Positions 41,362 to 49,518 of a DNA stretch of 61,964 bases are shown one piece after another. The stretch covers positions 1 to 61,964 of the forward strand of contig UQQT01000011.1 of NCBI GenBank assembly GCA_900543395.1. The letters are read 5' to 3'. A program made the translations under genes and the position numbers. The stretch comes from an uncultured Oscillospiraceae bacterium. Lineage in GTDB: Bacteria; Bacillota; Clostridia; Oscillospirales; Acutalibacteraceae. Under the pieces are notes generated by a model. That model ran no database searches. It saw only the letters and a program-made list of their open reading frames with translations, and was not told the origin of the DNA. How positions within the stretch are numbered: position 1 is the stretch's first letter; each line of letters starts with the position of its first letter.

Positions 41362-41937
41362 ATGGTAATCGAAAAAAGAGAAATCGTAAAATGCGTTCTC
41401 CTCTCAATCATTACTTGCGGAATCTACGGCATTTACTGGGGTGTCAAGCTCGGTAAGGACGCGGTTCATGTTAAGGATATGAACGACGACGGACTGTTAG
41501 AGGTTCTGCTTATTATTTTCCTGCCCTTCGTAGGATTCTATCTCGCAGAGAAGAAATTTAACGACGGCTGTCAGGCAAAGGGTATTCCCCATACCGACAA
41601 CTCTATAATTTATCTCGTTCTCGGAATCTTCGGTCTTGCTGTCGTCGATTACATTCTCATGCAGAACGACCTTAACAAGCTTGCAGACGGCGGATATGAT
41701 TTGAGCGGAAACAGCTTCTATACCGATCCCGCAGGTGCGCCCTATCAGCAGGGTCAGCCTCCCTACCAGCAGGGTCAGGCTCCGTATCAGAATGATAACC
41801 CCTATCAGAATCCCAATCCGTATCAGAATCAGAACCCTCAGCAGGCTCCGTATCAGAACCCCAATCCCGGTCAGCCCGGACAGGGTAATGAGTACGACCC
41901 TTATCACAACAATAATCAGAACGGACAGAACGGCTGA
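41362..41937 (+). CDS. DUF4234 membrane protein with Pro-Tyr-Gln repeat tail
   Basis: About 191 residues. Two hydrophobic segments around ITCGIYGIYWGVKLGKD and a third pair near IIYLVLGIFGLAVVDYIL match DUF4234, a small membrane family of unknown function. The C-terminal 60 residues are low complexity: repeated PYQQGQ, PYQN and PNPYQN units rich in Pro, Tyr, Gln and Asn, likely disordered and cytoplasmic, as in TM2/SHOCT-type proteins. ATG at 41362 chosen over 41350 because GGTGGTG is better spaced. Divergent from the DUF2752 gene. Confidence 0.8.
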   Translation: MVIEKREIVKCVLLSIITCGIYGIYWGVKLGKDAVHVKDMNDDGLLEVLLIIFLPFVGFYLAEKKFNDGCQAKGIPHTDNSIIYLVLGIFGLAVVDYILMQNDLNKLADGGYDLSGNSFYTDPAGAPYQQGQPPYQQGQAPYQNDNPYQNPNPYQNQNPQQAPYQNPNPGQPGQGNEYDPYHNNNQNGQNG

Positions 41938-41951
41938 TAATAAAAATAATC

Positions 41952-41984
41952 AAACGCTTCGCTTAAAACGCGGGGCGTTTTTTT
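41952..41984 (+). terminator. Terminator after the DUF4234 gene
   Basis: AAACGCTTCGC (41952-41962) pairs with GCGGGGCGTTT (41970-41980, two G-T pairs), followed by TTTT. Confidence 0.75.
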
Positions 41985-42057
41985 ACGCAAATTTTTTATA
42001 GCATTTTATATCATTACATGATATACTTAGTTTGTATAAAGAAAAGGAGGGAAAATA

Positions 42058-42861
42058 ATGAACAGCATAATTGATTTTAATGAGAAAAAAGGATTTATAT
42101 GCGATATGGACGGCGTTATATATCACGGGAATCAGATTCTGCCCGGCGTCCGTGAATTTATCAGCTGGCTTCAGAATGAAAGGAAAGAGTATTTATTTTT
42201 AACAAATAACAGCGGTTACACGCCGCGCGAACTTAATCAGAAGCTTGCGAGAATGGGACTCGACGTTCCCGAGGAGCATTTTTATACGAGCGCGCTGGCT
42301 ACAGCGGAGTTTTTAAAGGAGCAGAGCCCTGGATGCTCTGTTTTTGCAATAGGCGAGGCGGGACTTTTAAACGCACTGTATGACGCCGGAATTACAATGA
42401 ACGACGTAAACCCCGATTACGTTGTAGTGGGCGAGGGCAGGACATACACGCTTGACACGCTTACAAAGGCGACGAATCTTGTATTGGGCGGAGCGAAGCT
42501 TATCGGCGCGAATTCGGATGTTTCCGGACCTATCGACAACGGAATCATGCCGGCGTGCAGAGCCTTGACCGCGCCTATCGAAATGGCGACGGGAACGAAA
42601 GCGTATTTCTGCGGAAAGCCTAACCCGCTGATGATGCGCACGGGACTTCGTATACTGGGCTGTCACTCGGCGGAGTCGGTGATGATAGGCGACAGAATGG
42701 ACACCGATGTGGTTTCCGGTATGGAGAGCGGTATGACGACGGTTCTCGTCCTCTCGGGCGTTTCAACACGCGAAACTCTCAATACGTACGCGTACAGACC
42801 GAGCATAGTTTTAAACGGCGTCGGAGATATTGCCGAAGAAGCGAAACGATTCAAAAAATAA
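42058..42861 (+). CDS. HAD-IIA family phosphatase (NagD-like)
   Basis: 267-residue haloacid-dehalogenase-fold phosphatase. Nucleophile and acid Asp16/Asp18 in CDMDGVIYHG, motif II LTNNSG, and late motif IGDRMDTDV; the C2-type cap lies between. NagD-like enzymes dephosphorylate nucleotides or small sugar phosphates; the substrate here is not predictable. AAGGAGG precedes the start. Single-gene unit. Confidence 0.9.
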   Translation: MNSIIDFNEKKGFICDMDGVIYHGNQILPGVREFISWLQNERKEYLFLTNNSGYTPRELNQKLARMGLDVPEEHFYTSALATAEFLKEQSPGCSVFAIGEAGLLNALYDAGITMNDVNPDYVVVGEGRTYTLDTLTKATNLVLGGAKLIGANSDVSGPIDNGIMPACRALTAPIEMATGTKAYFCGKPNPLMMRTGLRILGCHSAESVMIGDRMDTDVVSGMESGMTTVLVLSGVSTRETLNTYAYRPSIVLNGVGDIAEEAKRFKK

Positions 42862-42867
42862 AAAAAT

Positions 42868-42909
42868 AAAAAACAGTCCCTCGAAGCCTGATAAAACGGC
42901 TTTGAGGGA
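42868..42909 (-). terminator. Terminator of the GH3-family gene (possibly bidirectional)
   Basis: TCCCTCGAAGCC (42877-42888) pairs with GGCTTTGAGGGA (42898-42909). On the minus strand it is followed by a T-rich run (complement of 42855-42873). Confidence 0.75.
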
Positions 42910-42925
42910 TTTGCTGTATAAAACA

Positions 42926-44602
42926 CTAAAATACGATTCTGTCGAAGAAAAATTCTTTTTTCTCCGGCGTGCTGATTACGCTGACCGGTTTTATCTGATT
43001 AATATTTACGCCCTTTGCCGCAAGGCTCATTTTGTATTCCTCATACGAGCCTTTTTTAAGAAAATGAACGCACGCCCTGTCTATAGCGTTTGTGTTGCGG
43101 TACTTGTCGTACTCCTTATTGCACTCTCTTAATTTATCGTCGAAAACCTGTGCGAAGCGTTCACAGTCGTCTTTTGTAACATCGGTCAGAGGTTCGATTA
43201 AAAGCATGTATCTCGATATTCTCGAATCGTAGTCGGCGTAGATGCTGTGACCGGTAAACTGCGCCGAGCATTCCTTTTCCGTCTGTTCCGCAGCCCAGTC
43301 TATCATAGGCTGGGTCGTTTTTTCGTCGGAAATGTTCATAACGAGATTTGCTCTGTACTGGAATTCGACCTTCGGCGACTCGTGATAGAATCCCGTAATT
43401 TTAACGACGTCGTCGATTCTGTATCTGTACAGTCCCGAGAAATTCGTAATTATAATTTCGTAAAGCTCGCCCTCTTTAACTTCGTTTATAAGAAGCGGGC
43501 GTGTTCCCTCGGGCGCTCCTACGGGCAGGAATTCAAAAAATGCGCTTCTCGGGAGCAGAACTGCGTCGGGTTCGTTGAGATCGGCGGGCATAGCCATTAA
43601 GCATTCGCTCGCGCCGTAGCCCATGTTGTGAATAGGCAGGTCGCCTACGTATTTCTTGATTTTTTCGGAATATACGGAGAGATTTCCGGATATCATGCCG
43701 TACATCCAGCCGAGCTTCGGCCATATCTTTTTTGCAACGGGTTCGTCGAAGCCCTCTTTAAAAATCCGTCTTAATTCGTTTGCTCTGACGGGATCGGGTT
43801 TGAGCTTCTTTGCAAGCTTCGCCCTCATGTCCGCAGGCATTTTTATCGAGTCGTTGATTATGCCCTTTTCGATATCGTCGCAGAGCATTTCCCAGTTTTC
43901 CTCGAGATATCTGAACACGGTCATTACCATGGTTACTACCATGGAGCCTATGTATGTAACGTTTCTCTCGGGCAGGGCGTAACGCAGAACAAGGTACTGT
44001 ATGTTCATTTTATCGGGCTCTTTCGGAAAAAGAACCGGCTTCGGGCTTGTCGCAAAAAAGTCGGTAAACGGCTTTAACACAAACAGCGGAACGCATCCGA
44101 CTCCGCAGCATCTCTCGCCGTTTTTAAGTTTTCTGCCGACAACGGCGAAAGCAAGGACGCCCTTCTGCTTCGGGAATTTACCGCCGTGCTTTTCTATATA
44201 ATTCGCCGCACATCCGACGGGCGCGCAGAATCCCATGCACTGCACGTCCCACGCCGCCTTGGGCGAAAAGGGAACTATTTTAGGCTTTCCGACGCTTCCG
44301 GAGGTTTCTATGTACTTTCTTATTCTGTATGACGTCAGAATGTTTTTTTCGCCGTTTATCATCCGCTGAATATCGTCGCAGTAGTCTGAATAAGTCGAAA
44401 GCGGAACCTTGTCCCGGTATTCTTCTGCGGTGTGAATGTCTTTAAATCCGTATTTTCTGCCGATTTCGGTATCGGCGTTTTTTTTCATAAGAAATTTAAG
44501 GATGTTTGCCTGCGTTTCGTTTGCGCAGGATGTATAGTGATTGAATCCTTTGTAAACGAGTTTACCGGCGAGCGCGCCGAGAGCGGAGAGTGAAAAAGAC
44601 AT
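42926..44602 (-). CDS. GH3 family (auxin-responsive-like) acyl-adenylate protein
   Basis: 558-residue ANL-type ligase fold like plant GH3 acyl-acid amido synthetases and their bacterial relatives. ATP-binding SGSVGKPK is at about residues 100-107; YGASECLMAMP (about 328-338) and YRYRIDDVVKI (about 404-414) match the second and third nucleotide motifs. Plant members join amino acids to jasmonate or auxin; bacterial members, including those common in clostridia and Bacteroidetes, have no settled role. Probably activates a carboxylic acid and amidates or thioesterifies it. Single gene, with a PucR-type regulator just upstream on the same strand. Confidence 0.85.
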   Translation of the reverse strand: MSFSLSALGALAGKLVYKGFNHYTSCANETQANILKFLMKKNADTEIGRKYGFKDIHTAEEYRDKVPLSTYSDYCDDIQRMINGEKNILTSYRIRKYIETSGSVGKPKIVPFSPKAAWDVQCMGFCAPVGCAANYIEKHGGKFPKQKGVLAFAVVGRKLKNGERCCGVGCVPLFVLKPFTDFFATSPKPVLFPKEPDKMNIQYLVLRYALPERNVTYIGSMVVTMVMTVFRYLEENWEMLCDDIEKGIINDSIKMPADMRAKLAKKLKPDPVRANELRRIFKEGFDEPVAKKIWPKLGWMYGMISGNLSVYSEKIKKYVGDLPIHNMGYGASECLMAMPADLNEPDAVLLPRSAFFEFLPVGAPEGTRPLLINEVKEGELYEIIITNFSGLYRYRIDDVVKITGFYHESPKVEFQYRANLVMNISDEKTTQPMIDWAAEQTEKECSAQFTGHSIYADYDSRISRYMLLIEPLTDVTKDDCERFAQVFDDKLRECNKEYDKYRNTNAIDRACVHFLKKGSYEEYKMSLAAKGVNINQIKPVSVISTPEKKEFFFDRIVF

Positions 44603-44676
44603 GATGTGCCTCCCGAAATATTAACAATATGTGAATTTATTTTAACACTAACGGATAAACAAATCAATAACCGGGC

Positions 44677-45714
44677 TTAAATTTTTTCTGAAATATCGCG
44701 TGCAATAAAGGCGCATCTGACATTTAATTCGTCATTCGGGTCGGAAATGTCGATATTTAACGCGCTTTCGATTTTTTTGATTTTGTTATTGACCGTATTT
44801 TTATGAACGGAAAGAATTTCTGCGGCGGCGGACAGGCTTTTTTTATTGTCAAGATAAGTTCTGAGAGTTTTAACAAGCTCGTTTTTGTTGTTTTTATCGA
44901 TTTTGTCGATTTTTCCTATGATTGAATCGGCGTAAAAATTAAGCAGAGTTTTGTCGTTTAAGCTTAAAAGCAGATAGTATATCCCGCTGTCCTCGATAAA
45001 ATTCACGTCCGTTTTATCAATAAAAACCCGGGCAAAATTTTCCGTTATGTCAAAGCATTTCGAGTATGAATTTATATTGCATTCGGCCGAAACGAACGCC
45101 GTCTGTCCTTTCAGGGACTCGGCGATATCTTTTTTTGACCTGCCGATAAATATATTAAAAGTGAATCCGTCCGTGCCGAACGACGCGTCAGAGCAGTCTG
45201 ACGTATGTCCGCCGTGCAATACGGCGATTCTGAGTTTTGTGTTTTCAGCGCAGCCCGCTCTTTTTAAAATATCCGCTCTTTCGGGATAAAGCGCCGCTGT
45301 TTTGAACGCCAATGATTTTTTCCCGACGGTCGTTTTTTCACCCTCGATAAGACAGCATATTCGGTACATTATGTCCGGCATGTGAACCTCCCATGTACAT
45401 GTAAATACAGGGAATGCGTTGTCGTCGGCAAATTTGATTATATCCTTTGAAACGTTCGGAAAGTATGGACCGAAATTTATAACGACTCCGCACGCACTGT
45501 TTTTGTATGCCGTTTTAACGAAATTAAAAAGCTCGTTTTCGTTCTTTAATCCCGAACCCGTCGTAAAGACAAGCTCGTTTTTCCTTACGAAGTCACGGCA
45601 TATCTCCATAGTTTCCGCCATGTGGGTAAGCTCTATTATGTTATCAAGTCCGTTTTTACCGCCTGCCAGGGTCAGGTCGCGTTCTGTTTCTAATATTTCG
45701 CGCAGTTTTGTCAT
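44677..45714 (-). CDS. PucR-family transcriptional regulator
   Basis: 345 residues: an N-terminal PucR-like ligand domain (about 1-140; LTLAGGKNGLDNIIELTHMAE, FTTGSGLKNENELFNFV), a middle region, and a C-terminal helix-turn-helix (about 275-335; NELVKTLRTYLDNKKSLSAAAEILSVHKNTVNNKIKKIE). Family members control purine, amino acid or other nitrogen pathways. It is divergent from the TauABC-like importer genes, with about 150 bp between starts, so control of that operon is plausible; it could also control the GH3 gene downstream. Confidence 0.87.
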   Translation of the reverse strand: MTKLREILETERDLTLAGGKNGLDNIIELTHMAETMEICRDFVRKNELVFTTGSGLKNENELFNFVKTAYKNSACGVVINFGPYFPNVSKDIIKFADDNAFPVFTCTWEVHMPDIMYRICCLIEGEKTTVGKKSLAFKTAALYPERADILKRAGCAENTKLRIAVLHGGHTSDCSDASFGTDGFTFNIFIGRSKKDIAESLKGQTAFVSAECNINSYSKCFDITENFARVFIDKTDVNFIEDSGIYYLLLSLNDKTLLNFYADSIIGKIDKIDKNNKNELVKTLRTYLDNKKSLSAAAEILSVHKNTVNNKIKKIESALNIDISDPNDELNVRCAFIARDISEKI

Positions 45715-45800
45715 ACTATCACCGAGTCAATTTTAACTTAAAATGTTGTAAAAAGCAAGCAAATATTGTGCTCCGGCACAGGAAACAGAGCAAAAAAATG

Positions 45801-45829
45801 TTGACCGTCACATTTTTTGATGATAACAT
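45801..45829 (+). promoter_or_regulatory. Probable promoter of the ABC importer operon
   Basis: TTGACC (45801-45806) and TAACAT (45824-45829), 17-nt spacer. It lies in the divergent gap with the PucR gene; no clear palindrome for the regulator is seen. Confidence 0.5.
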
Positions 45830-45870
45830 AAAGTCATGCAGGCTTAACGACGGGGGTGAATTTATATTCT

Positions 45871-46650
45871 ATGAAAAAGAATTCAAAGTTCTTTTCGGGA
45901 CTTTTGTCCGTGATAACGGTTCTCACCGTGTTCTGCGTGTGGTTTTTTGTTTCGAATTATTCCGATATAAAGGCGTCGCTTCTGCCGACTCCGCAGTCGG
46001 TTTTCGACGCATTTGTTACGATATGCCGTGACGGATATAAGGGACACACGTTTTTACAGCATATCGGTGCGAGTCTCGGCAGACTCATGACGGCGTTTCT
46101 GCTCTCTGTCATAATCGGCGTTCCGTTGGGGCTCGCAGGCGGCGCGAACAGATTCGTACGCGCGGTCGTAAATACGTTTATCGAGTTTTACAGACCTTTG
46201 CCTCCGCTTGCGTATTATACCCTGCTTGTTCTCTGGTTCGGAATCGGAAACGAATCGAAGGTTATACTGCTGTTCTTAGCGTGTCTTGCGCCGATTTACG
46301 TCGCGTGCTCGTCGGCGGTTATAAAGGTAAACGAAAATTACATAAACTGTGCGAAAACTCTCGGAGCGTCGAGAGGTAAAATATTCACACGTGTTATAAT
46401 GCCCGCTTGTCTGCCCGATATTTTTACCGGGATAAAGACGGCGGTGGGCGTCGGTTATACAACGCTTGTGGCGGCGGAAATGGTCGCTGCGAAATCGGGT
46501 ATCGGCTGGATTGCGCTCGACGCGGGCAATTATCTGAGAAGCGACGTCGTGTTCTGCATAGTTTTCGTCATGGGCATAACGGGTATGCTTATTGATCTGA
46601 TACTTAAAACGATAGAGAAAAAGGTTGTGTACTGGAACGGAAAGCAATAA
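45871..46650 (+). CDS. ABC transporter permease (SsuC/TauC/NrtB type)
   Basis: 259-residue membrane permease with six helices. The cytoplasmic EAA-type loop is NCAKTLGASRGKIFTRVIMPACLPDIFTGIK-like, read here as the segment around residues 165-195, and it couples to the ATPase. Works with the substrate-binding lipoprotein and ATPase encoded just downstream to import a small anion or nitrogen/sulfur compound. ATG at 45871 chosen, with GGGGGTGA 11 nt upstream; a GTG at 45856 is less likely. Confidence 0.87.
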   Translation: MKKNSKFFSGLLSVITVLTVFCVWFFVSNYSDIKASLLPTPQSVFDAFVTICRDGYKGHTFLQHIGASLGRLMTAFLLSVIIGVPLGLAGGANRFVRAVVNTFIEFYRPLPPLAYYTLLVLWFGIGNESKVILLFLACLAPIYVACSSAVIKVNENYINCAKTLGASRGKIFTRVIMPACLPDIFTGIKTAVGVGYTTLVAAEMVAAKSGIGWIALDAGNYLRSDVVFCIVFVMGITGMLIDLILKTIEKKVVYWNGKQ

Positions 46651-46689
46651 TTTGTCAGGACAAATTCTTGTTTCGTTGCTTAGTGTTCA

Positions 46690-46780
46690 GGGGTCGGCAG
46701 TCAGTATTATGTAATTTTGAACCACTGTCCGCCGACTGCTGTCTACTGCAATAATTTACGAATGTAAATTATTATTTGCG
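46690..46780. repeat. Interspersed repeat copy B
   Basis: Lies between the permease and binding-protein genes. Parts: GTCGGCAGTC heptamers, the core AGTATTATGTAATTTTGAACC, complementary heptamers ACTGTCCGCCGACTGC, then a perfect 10-bp hairpin AATAATTTAC (46750-46759) with GTAAATTATT (46764-46773) around GAAT. Same order as copy A. The hairpin ends only 12 nt before the ribosome-binding site GGAGGG region of the next gene, so it may affect its expression. Confidence 0.65.
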
Positions 46781-46791
46781 GAGGGTTTTTT

Positions 46792-47814
46792 ATGAAAAAG
46801 TTTAAATTATTATCCTTAATTCTTGCCGTTGTTATCGTTATAGCTTCGCTGAGCGCGTGTACGCAGTCGGCGTCAAACGACAAAAAAACGCTTACTGTTA
46901 ACATCGGCACGCAGGAGATGCCCAACGACGAGGGGATTGCAAAGCAGTTAAACTACATAATAAATAATTTCGACAAGCTCGGCTATGAAGTTAACATCAC
47001 GAGCTTTTCGTCCGGCGCAAAAGTCAATGCCGCTCTTTTATCGGGTGATATTGATTTCGGTCTTATCGGAACATGCCCGATTGCAAACGGTTTTTCGTGC
47101 GGAGTCGACGGAGAGGTCATATGGATTCACGATATCCTCGATTCCGCGGAGTCGCTTGCCGTTAAGAATTCTGCCGGCGTTGATTCCGTCTCGGATTTAA
47201 AGGGCAGGTCAATAGCCGTTCCGTTTGCTTCGACCGCTCATTACAGCCTTGTAAAGGCTTTGGAGGACGCGGGTCTTTCCGAAAATGACGTTACCTTGTA
47301 CGACATGCAGCCCGCGGAGATTAACGCGGCATGGGCGCGCGGGGATATAGACGCGGCATACGTATGGGAGCCTACGCTCTCGGGACTTTTATCCGACGGC
47401 AAAATCCTCATAACAAGCGGCGATATGTCGGATAAGGGTTATATGACCGCCGATCTTGAGGTTGTCCGTTCTGAATTTGCAAAGGAGCATCCCGACGTTG
47501 TAAAGGCGTATATCGCAGCGCTCGACGAGGCGGTTAAGCTTTATAAATACGAAAAAGACACGGCGGTTTCGGCCGTTGCGAACGAACTCGGCATTTCCGA
47601 ATCCGACGCGAAAAAGCAGATGGGCGGATACTTATGGCTCGAGGCAAAGGAGCAGTACGAACGTTACTTCGAAAACGGCGCGCTCGGCGAGAATCTCTAT
47701 TCGACGGCGCAGTTTTTAGTAAGTAAGTCGAGCATTTCGTCATCTCTTTCGAACGAGGAATTCAAGATGCGTTCGAACGGAAAATATATTTCGGAATATC
47801 TTAAAGACAATTGA
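46792..47814 (+). CDS. ABC transporter substrate-binding lipoprotein (NrtA/TauA/SsuA type)
   Basis: 340-residue extracellular binding protein. Lipoprotein signal with lipobox LSAC, lipidated Cys23. The mature part has the two-lobed fold of the NMT1/TauA family: ALLSGDIDFGLIGTCPIANG near 75-95, LKGRSIAVPFASTAHYSLVKAL near 140-160, and AWARGDIDAAYVWEP. Relatives bind taurine, alkanesulfonates, nitrate or thiamine-precursor pyrimidines; the ligand cannot be fixed from sequence. GCGGAGGG precedes the start. Middle gene of the importer operon, with repeat copy B inserted in front. Confidence 0.88.
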   Translation: MKKFKLLSLILAVVIVIASLSACTQSASNDKKTLTVNIGTQEMPNDEGIAKQLNYIINNFDKLGYEVNITSFSSGAKVNAALLSGDIDFGLIGTCPIANGFSCGVDGEVIWIHDILDSAESLAVKNSAGVDSVSDLKGRSIAVPFASTAHYSLVKALEDAGLSENDVTLYDMQPAEINAAWARGDIDAAYVWEPTLSGLLSDGKILITSGDMSDKGYMTADLEVVRSEFAKEHPDVVKAYIAALDEAVKLYKYEKDTAVSAVANELGISESDAKKQMGGYLWLEAKEQYERYFENGALGENLYSTAQFLVSKSSISSSLSNEEFKMRSNGKYISEYLKDN

Positions 47815-47824
47815 GGGAAAAGCC

Positions 47825-48601
47825 ATGGAGAACGCGCCTGTAATCAGCGTTAAAAATGTGAATATGACATACCCGGGCAAGGGTGCGGCCGAGGCTCTGA
47901 AAAATGTCAGCCTCGACATTTACAAGGGTGATTTTGTCTGTGTTCTCGGCCCCTCCGGCTGCGGAAAAAGCACGCTTTTAAGCATTATCGCGGGGCTTGT
48001 CAGTCCCACGTCGGGTACGGTCGAAGCAGACGGAAAATCGATTACGGGAGTCGACCCGAACAGAGCCGTTATGTTTCAGCAGTCCACGCTTTATCCGTGG
48101 CTGAACGTCGAGAAAAACGTTGCGTTCGGCCCCGAAATGAGGGGAGTCGGCAAAAAAGAGACAAAGGAGCTTGTCTCGAAATACCTCTCTCTTGTCGGCC
48201 TTTCGGATTTTTCTTCACGTCAGCCGTACGAGCTTTCGGGCGGTATGAAGCAGAGGGCTGCGCTTGCGAGAGTTCTTGTAAATCAGCCCGAAATTATTCT
48301 CATGGACGAGCCGTTCGGCGCACTTGACGCTCTGACGAGACTTAACATGCAGTATCTCATCAGAAAAATAAAACGGGAGACGAATTCGACGGTATTTTTT
48401 ATAACGCACGATGTTGATGAGGCGCTGAGTCTTGCCAACCGCGTTGTCGTAATGTCGCCCGGACCCGGACAGATAGCGTTTGAGTATAAAATCGGCTTTA
48501 CGAATTGTCCCGACGAAGAATTCGAGGACATCAAATATAAAAGCGACTATATTGCGCTTCGAAAAGAGATTTTATCAAAAATCAATAATATGATTTTATA
48601 A
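47825..48601 (+). CDS. ABC transporter ATPase (SsuB/TauB/NrtD type)
   Basis: 258-residue ATP-binding subunit. Walker A GPSGCGKST (42-50), ABC signature LSGGMKQRAALARVL, Walker B ILMDEPFGALD, and the H-loop FFITHDVDEALSLANR. It energises the importer with the permease and binding protein. Begins 10 nt after the binding-protein gene; a terminator follows. Confidence 0.94.
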   Translation: MENAPVISVKNVNMTYPGKGAAEALKNVSLDIYKGDFVCVLGPSGCGKSTLLSIIAGLVSPTSGTVEADGKSITGVDPNRAVMFQQSTLYPWLNVEKNVAFGPEMRGVGKKETKELVSKYLSLVGLSDFSSRQPYELSGGMKQRAALARVLVNQPEIILMDEPFGALDALTRLNMQYLIRKIKRETNSTVFFITHDVDEALSLANRVVVMSPGPGQIAFEYKIGFTNCPDEEFEDIKYKSDYIALRKEILSKINNMIL

Positions 48602-48627
48602 CGGGTTAAACGCCGACCCGTTTTTTT
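48600..48627 (+). terminator. Terminator of the ABC importer operon
   Basis: AACGGGT (48600-48606) pairs with ACCCGTT (48616-48622), followed by TTTTT. Confidence 0.75.
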
Positions 48628-48628
48628 G

Positions 48629-48657
48629 TTGACAAAATTCTATAAAAGTATTAGTAT
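48629..48657 (+). promoter_or_regulatory. Promoter of the HPr-kinase-like/radical SAM pair
   Basis: TTGACA (48629-48634), 17-nt spacer, TAGTAT (48652-48657). It starts directly after the importer terminator, so the next two genes form their own unit. Confidence 0.65.
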
Positions 48658-48687
48658 TCTAATGAATAAATATGCGGAGCTTTTGAA

Positions 48688-49518
48688 TTGAAACGGTATT
48701 ATCATATATGCAAACTGAATATAACGCTCGACGCGCCGTATTTTTTTAAGTCCGGCGTGTACAGCCGTTTATTCGAAGTCAAAGCGGATGACAACGCCGA
48801 TATCTATTATCATATCTCATACTGCGATTCCCTGCCCGAAAAGGGCGAAGAAAACGCCGATTCGGTTTTTCTTGATTTTCCTATGGGAGCCGACGAGGGG
48901 AGCGTTGTTGTTTTCGATTCGAAAACCGCGCGGGATATATATGTATATATAAAAAAAAGAAACGCGAATATTCTGATGGACGAACGGTTTATTTTCGACA
49001 CGCTCAAACTTACCGATATTATGATGTTTCACAACGTTATGACGCTTCATTCGTCGCTTGTAAATATAAATAATTCCGCCGTGCATTTCTGCGCCCCGTC
49101 GGGGACGGGCAAGAGCACGCAGGCCGAGCTTTGGAAAAAATACCGCTCGGCAAAAATTATAAACGGGGACAAATCGGCTTTGATTTTTACTCCGGACGGC
49201 GTTCTGTCCGCTTCGCTTCCGTTTTGCGGAACGAGCGGAATATGCGAAAATTATTATATAAATACGCGCGCGGCCGTTTTTCTCTCGCAGGGGGATAAAA
49301 ATGTGATTTCAAAGCCGGATCTCGGCGAAATATTCTCGCTTATGAGCCGTGATATTGTCGCGAATACGTCTGTACCCGTCTTTGCCTCGGCGGCGGCGGA
49401 GCTTATATTAAAAACGGCTCAAAACGTCGATATTTTTTCTCTGTCCTGTCTGCCCGACGCAGGCGCTGTCGAAACGCTTGAACACGCGTTGTCAAATAAA
49501 ACGGAGGGTATGGCGTGA
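48688..49518 (+). CDS. HPr-kinase-like P-loop protein of a peptide-maturation type cassette
   Basis: 276 residues. C-terminal two thirds resemble HPr kinase/PckA-type P-loop proteins: Walker A APSGTGKST (136-144), NGDKSALI with the Walker B-like Asp161, and PFCGTSGICENY. The N-terminal 110 residues are unlike HPr kinase. Proteins of this kind (for example ScmC of the SynChlorMet cassette) are found beside radical SAM/SPASM enzymes and are thought to act in peptide modification, though their reaction is unknown. TTG start at 48688 with CGGAG upstream. Its stop overlaps the radical SAM start by 4 nt. Confidence 0.7.
   Translation: MKRYYHICKLNITLDAPYFFKSGVYSRLFEVKADDNADIYYHISYCDSLPEKGEENADSVFLDFPMGADEGSVVVFDSKTARDIYVYIKKRNANILMDERFIFDTLKLTDIMMFHNVMTLHSSLVNINNSAVHFCAPSGTGKSTQAELWKKYRSAKIINGDKSALIFTPDGVLSASLPFCGTSGICENYYINTRAAVFLSQGDKNVISKPDLGEIFSLMSRDIVANTSVPVFASAAAELILKTAQNVDIFSLSCLPDAGAVETLEHALSNKTEGMA

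Noticed and set aside
41735..41910. Repeated PYQ-coding sequence considered as a CRISPR-like or tandem repeat array
   Set aside because: It is coding, in frame with the DUF4234 protein, and the units are irregular without spacers.
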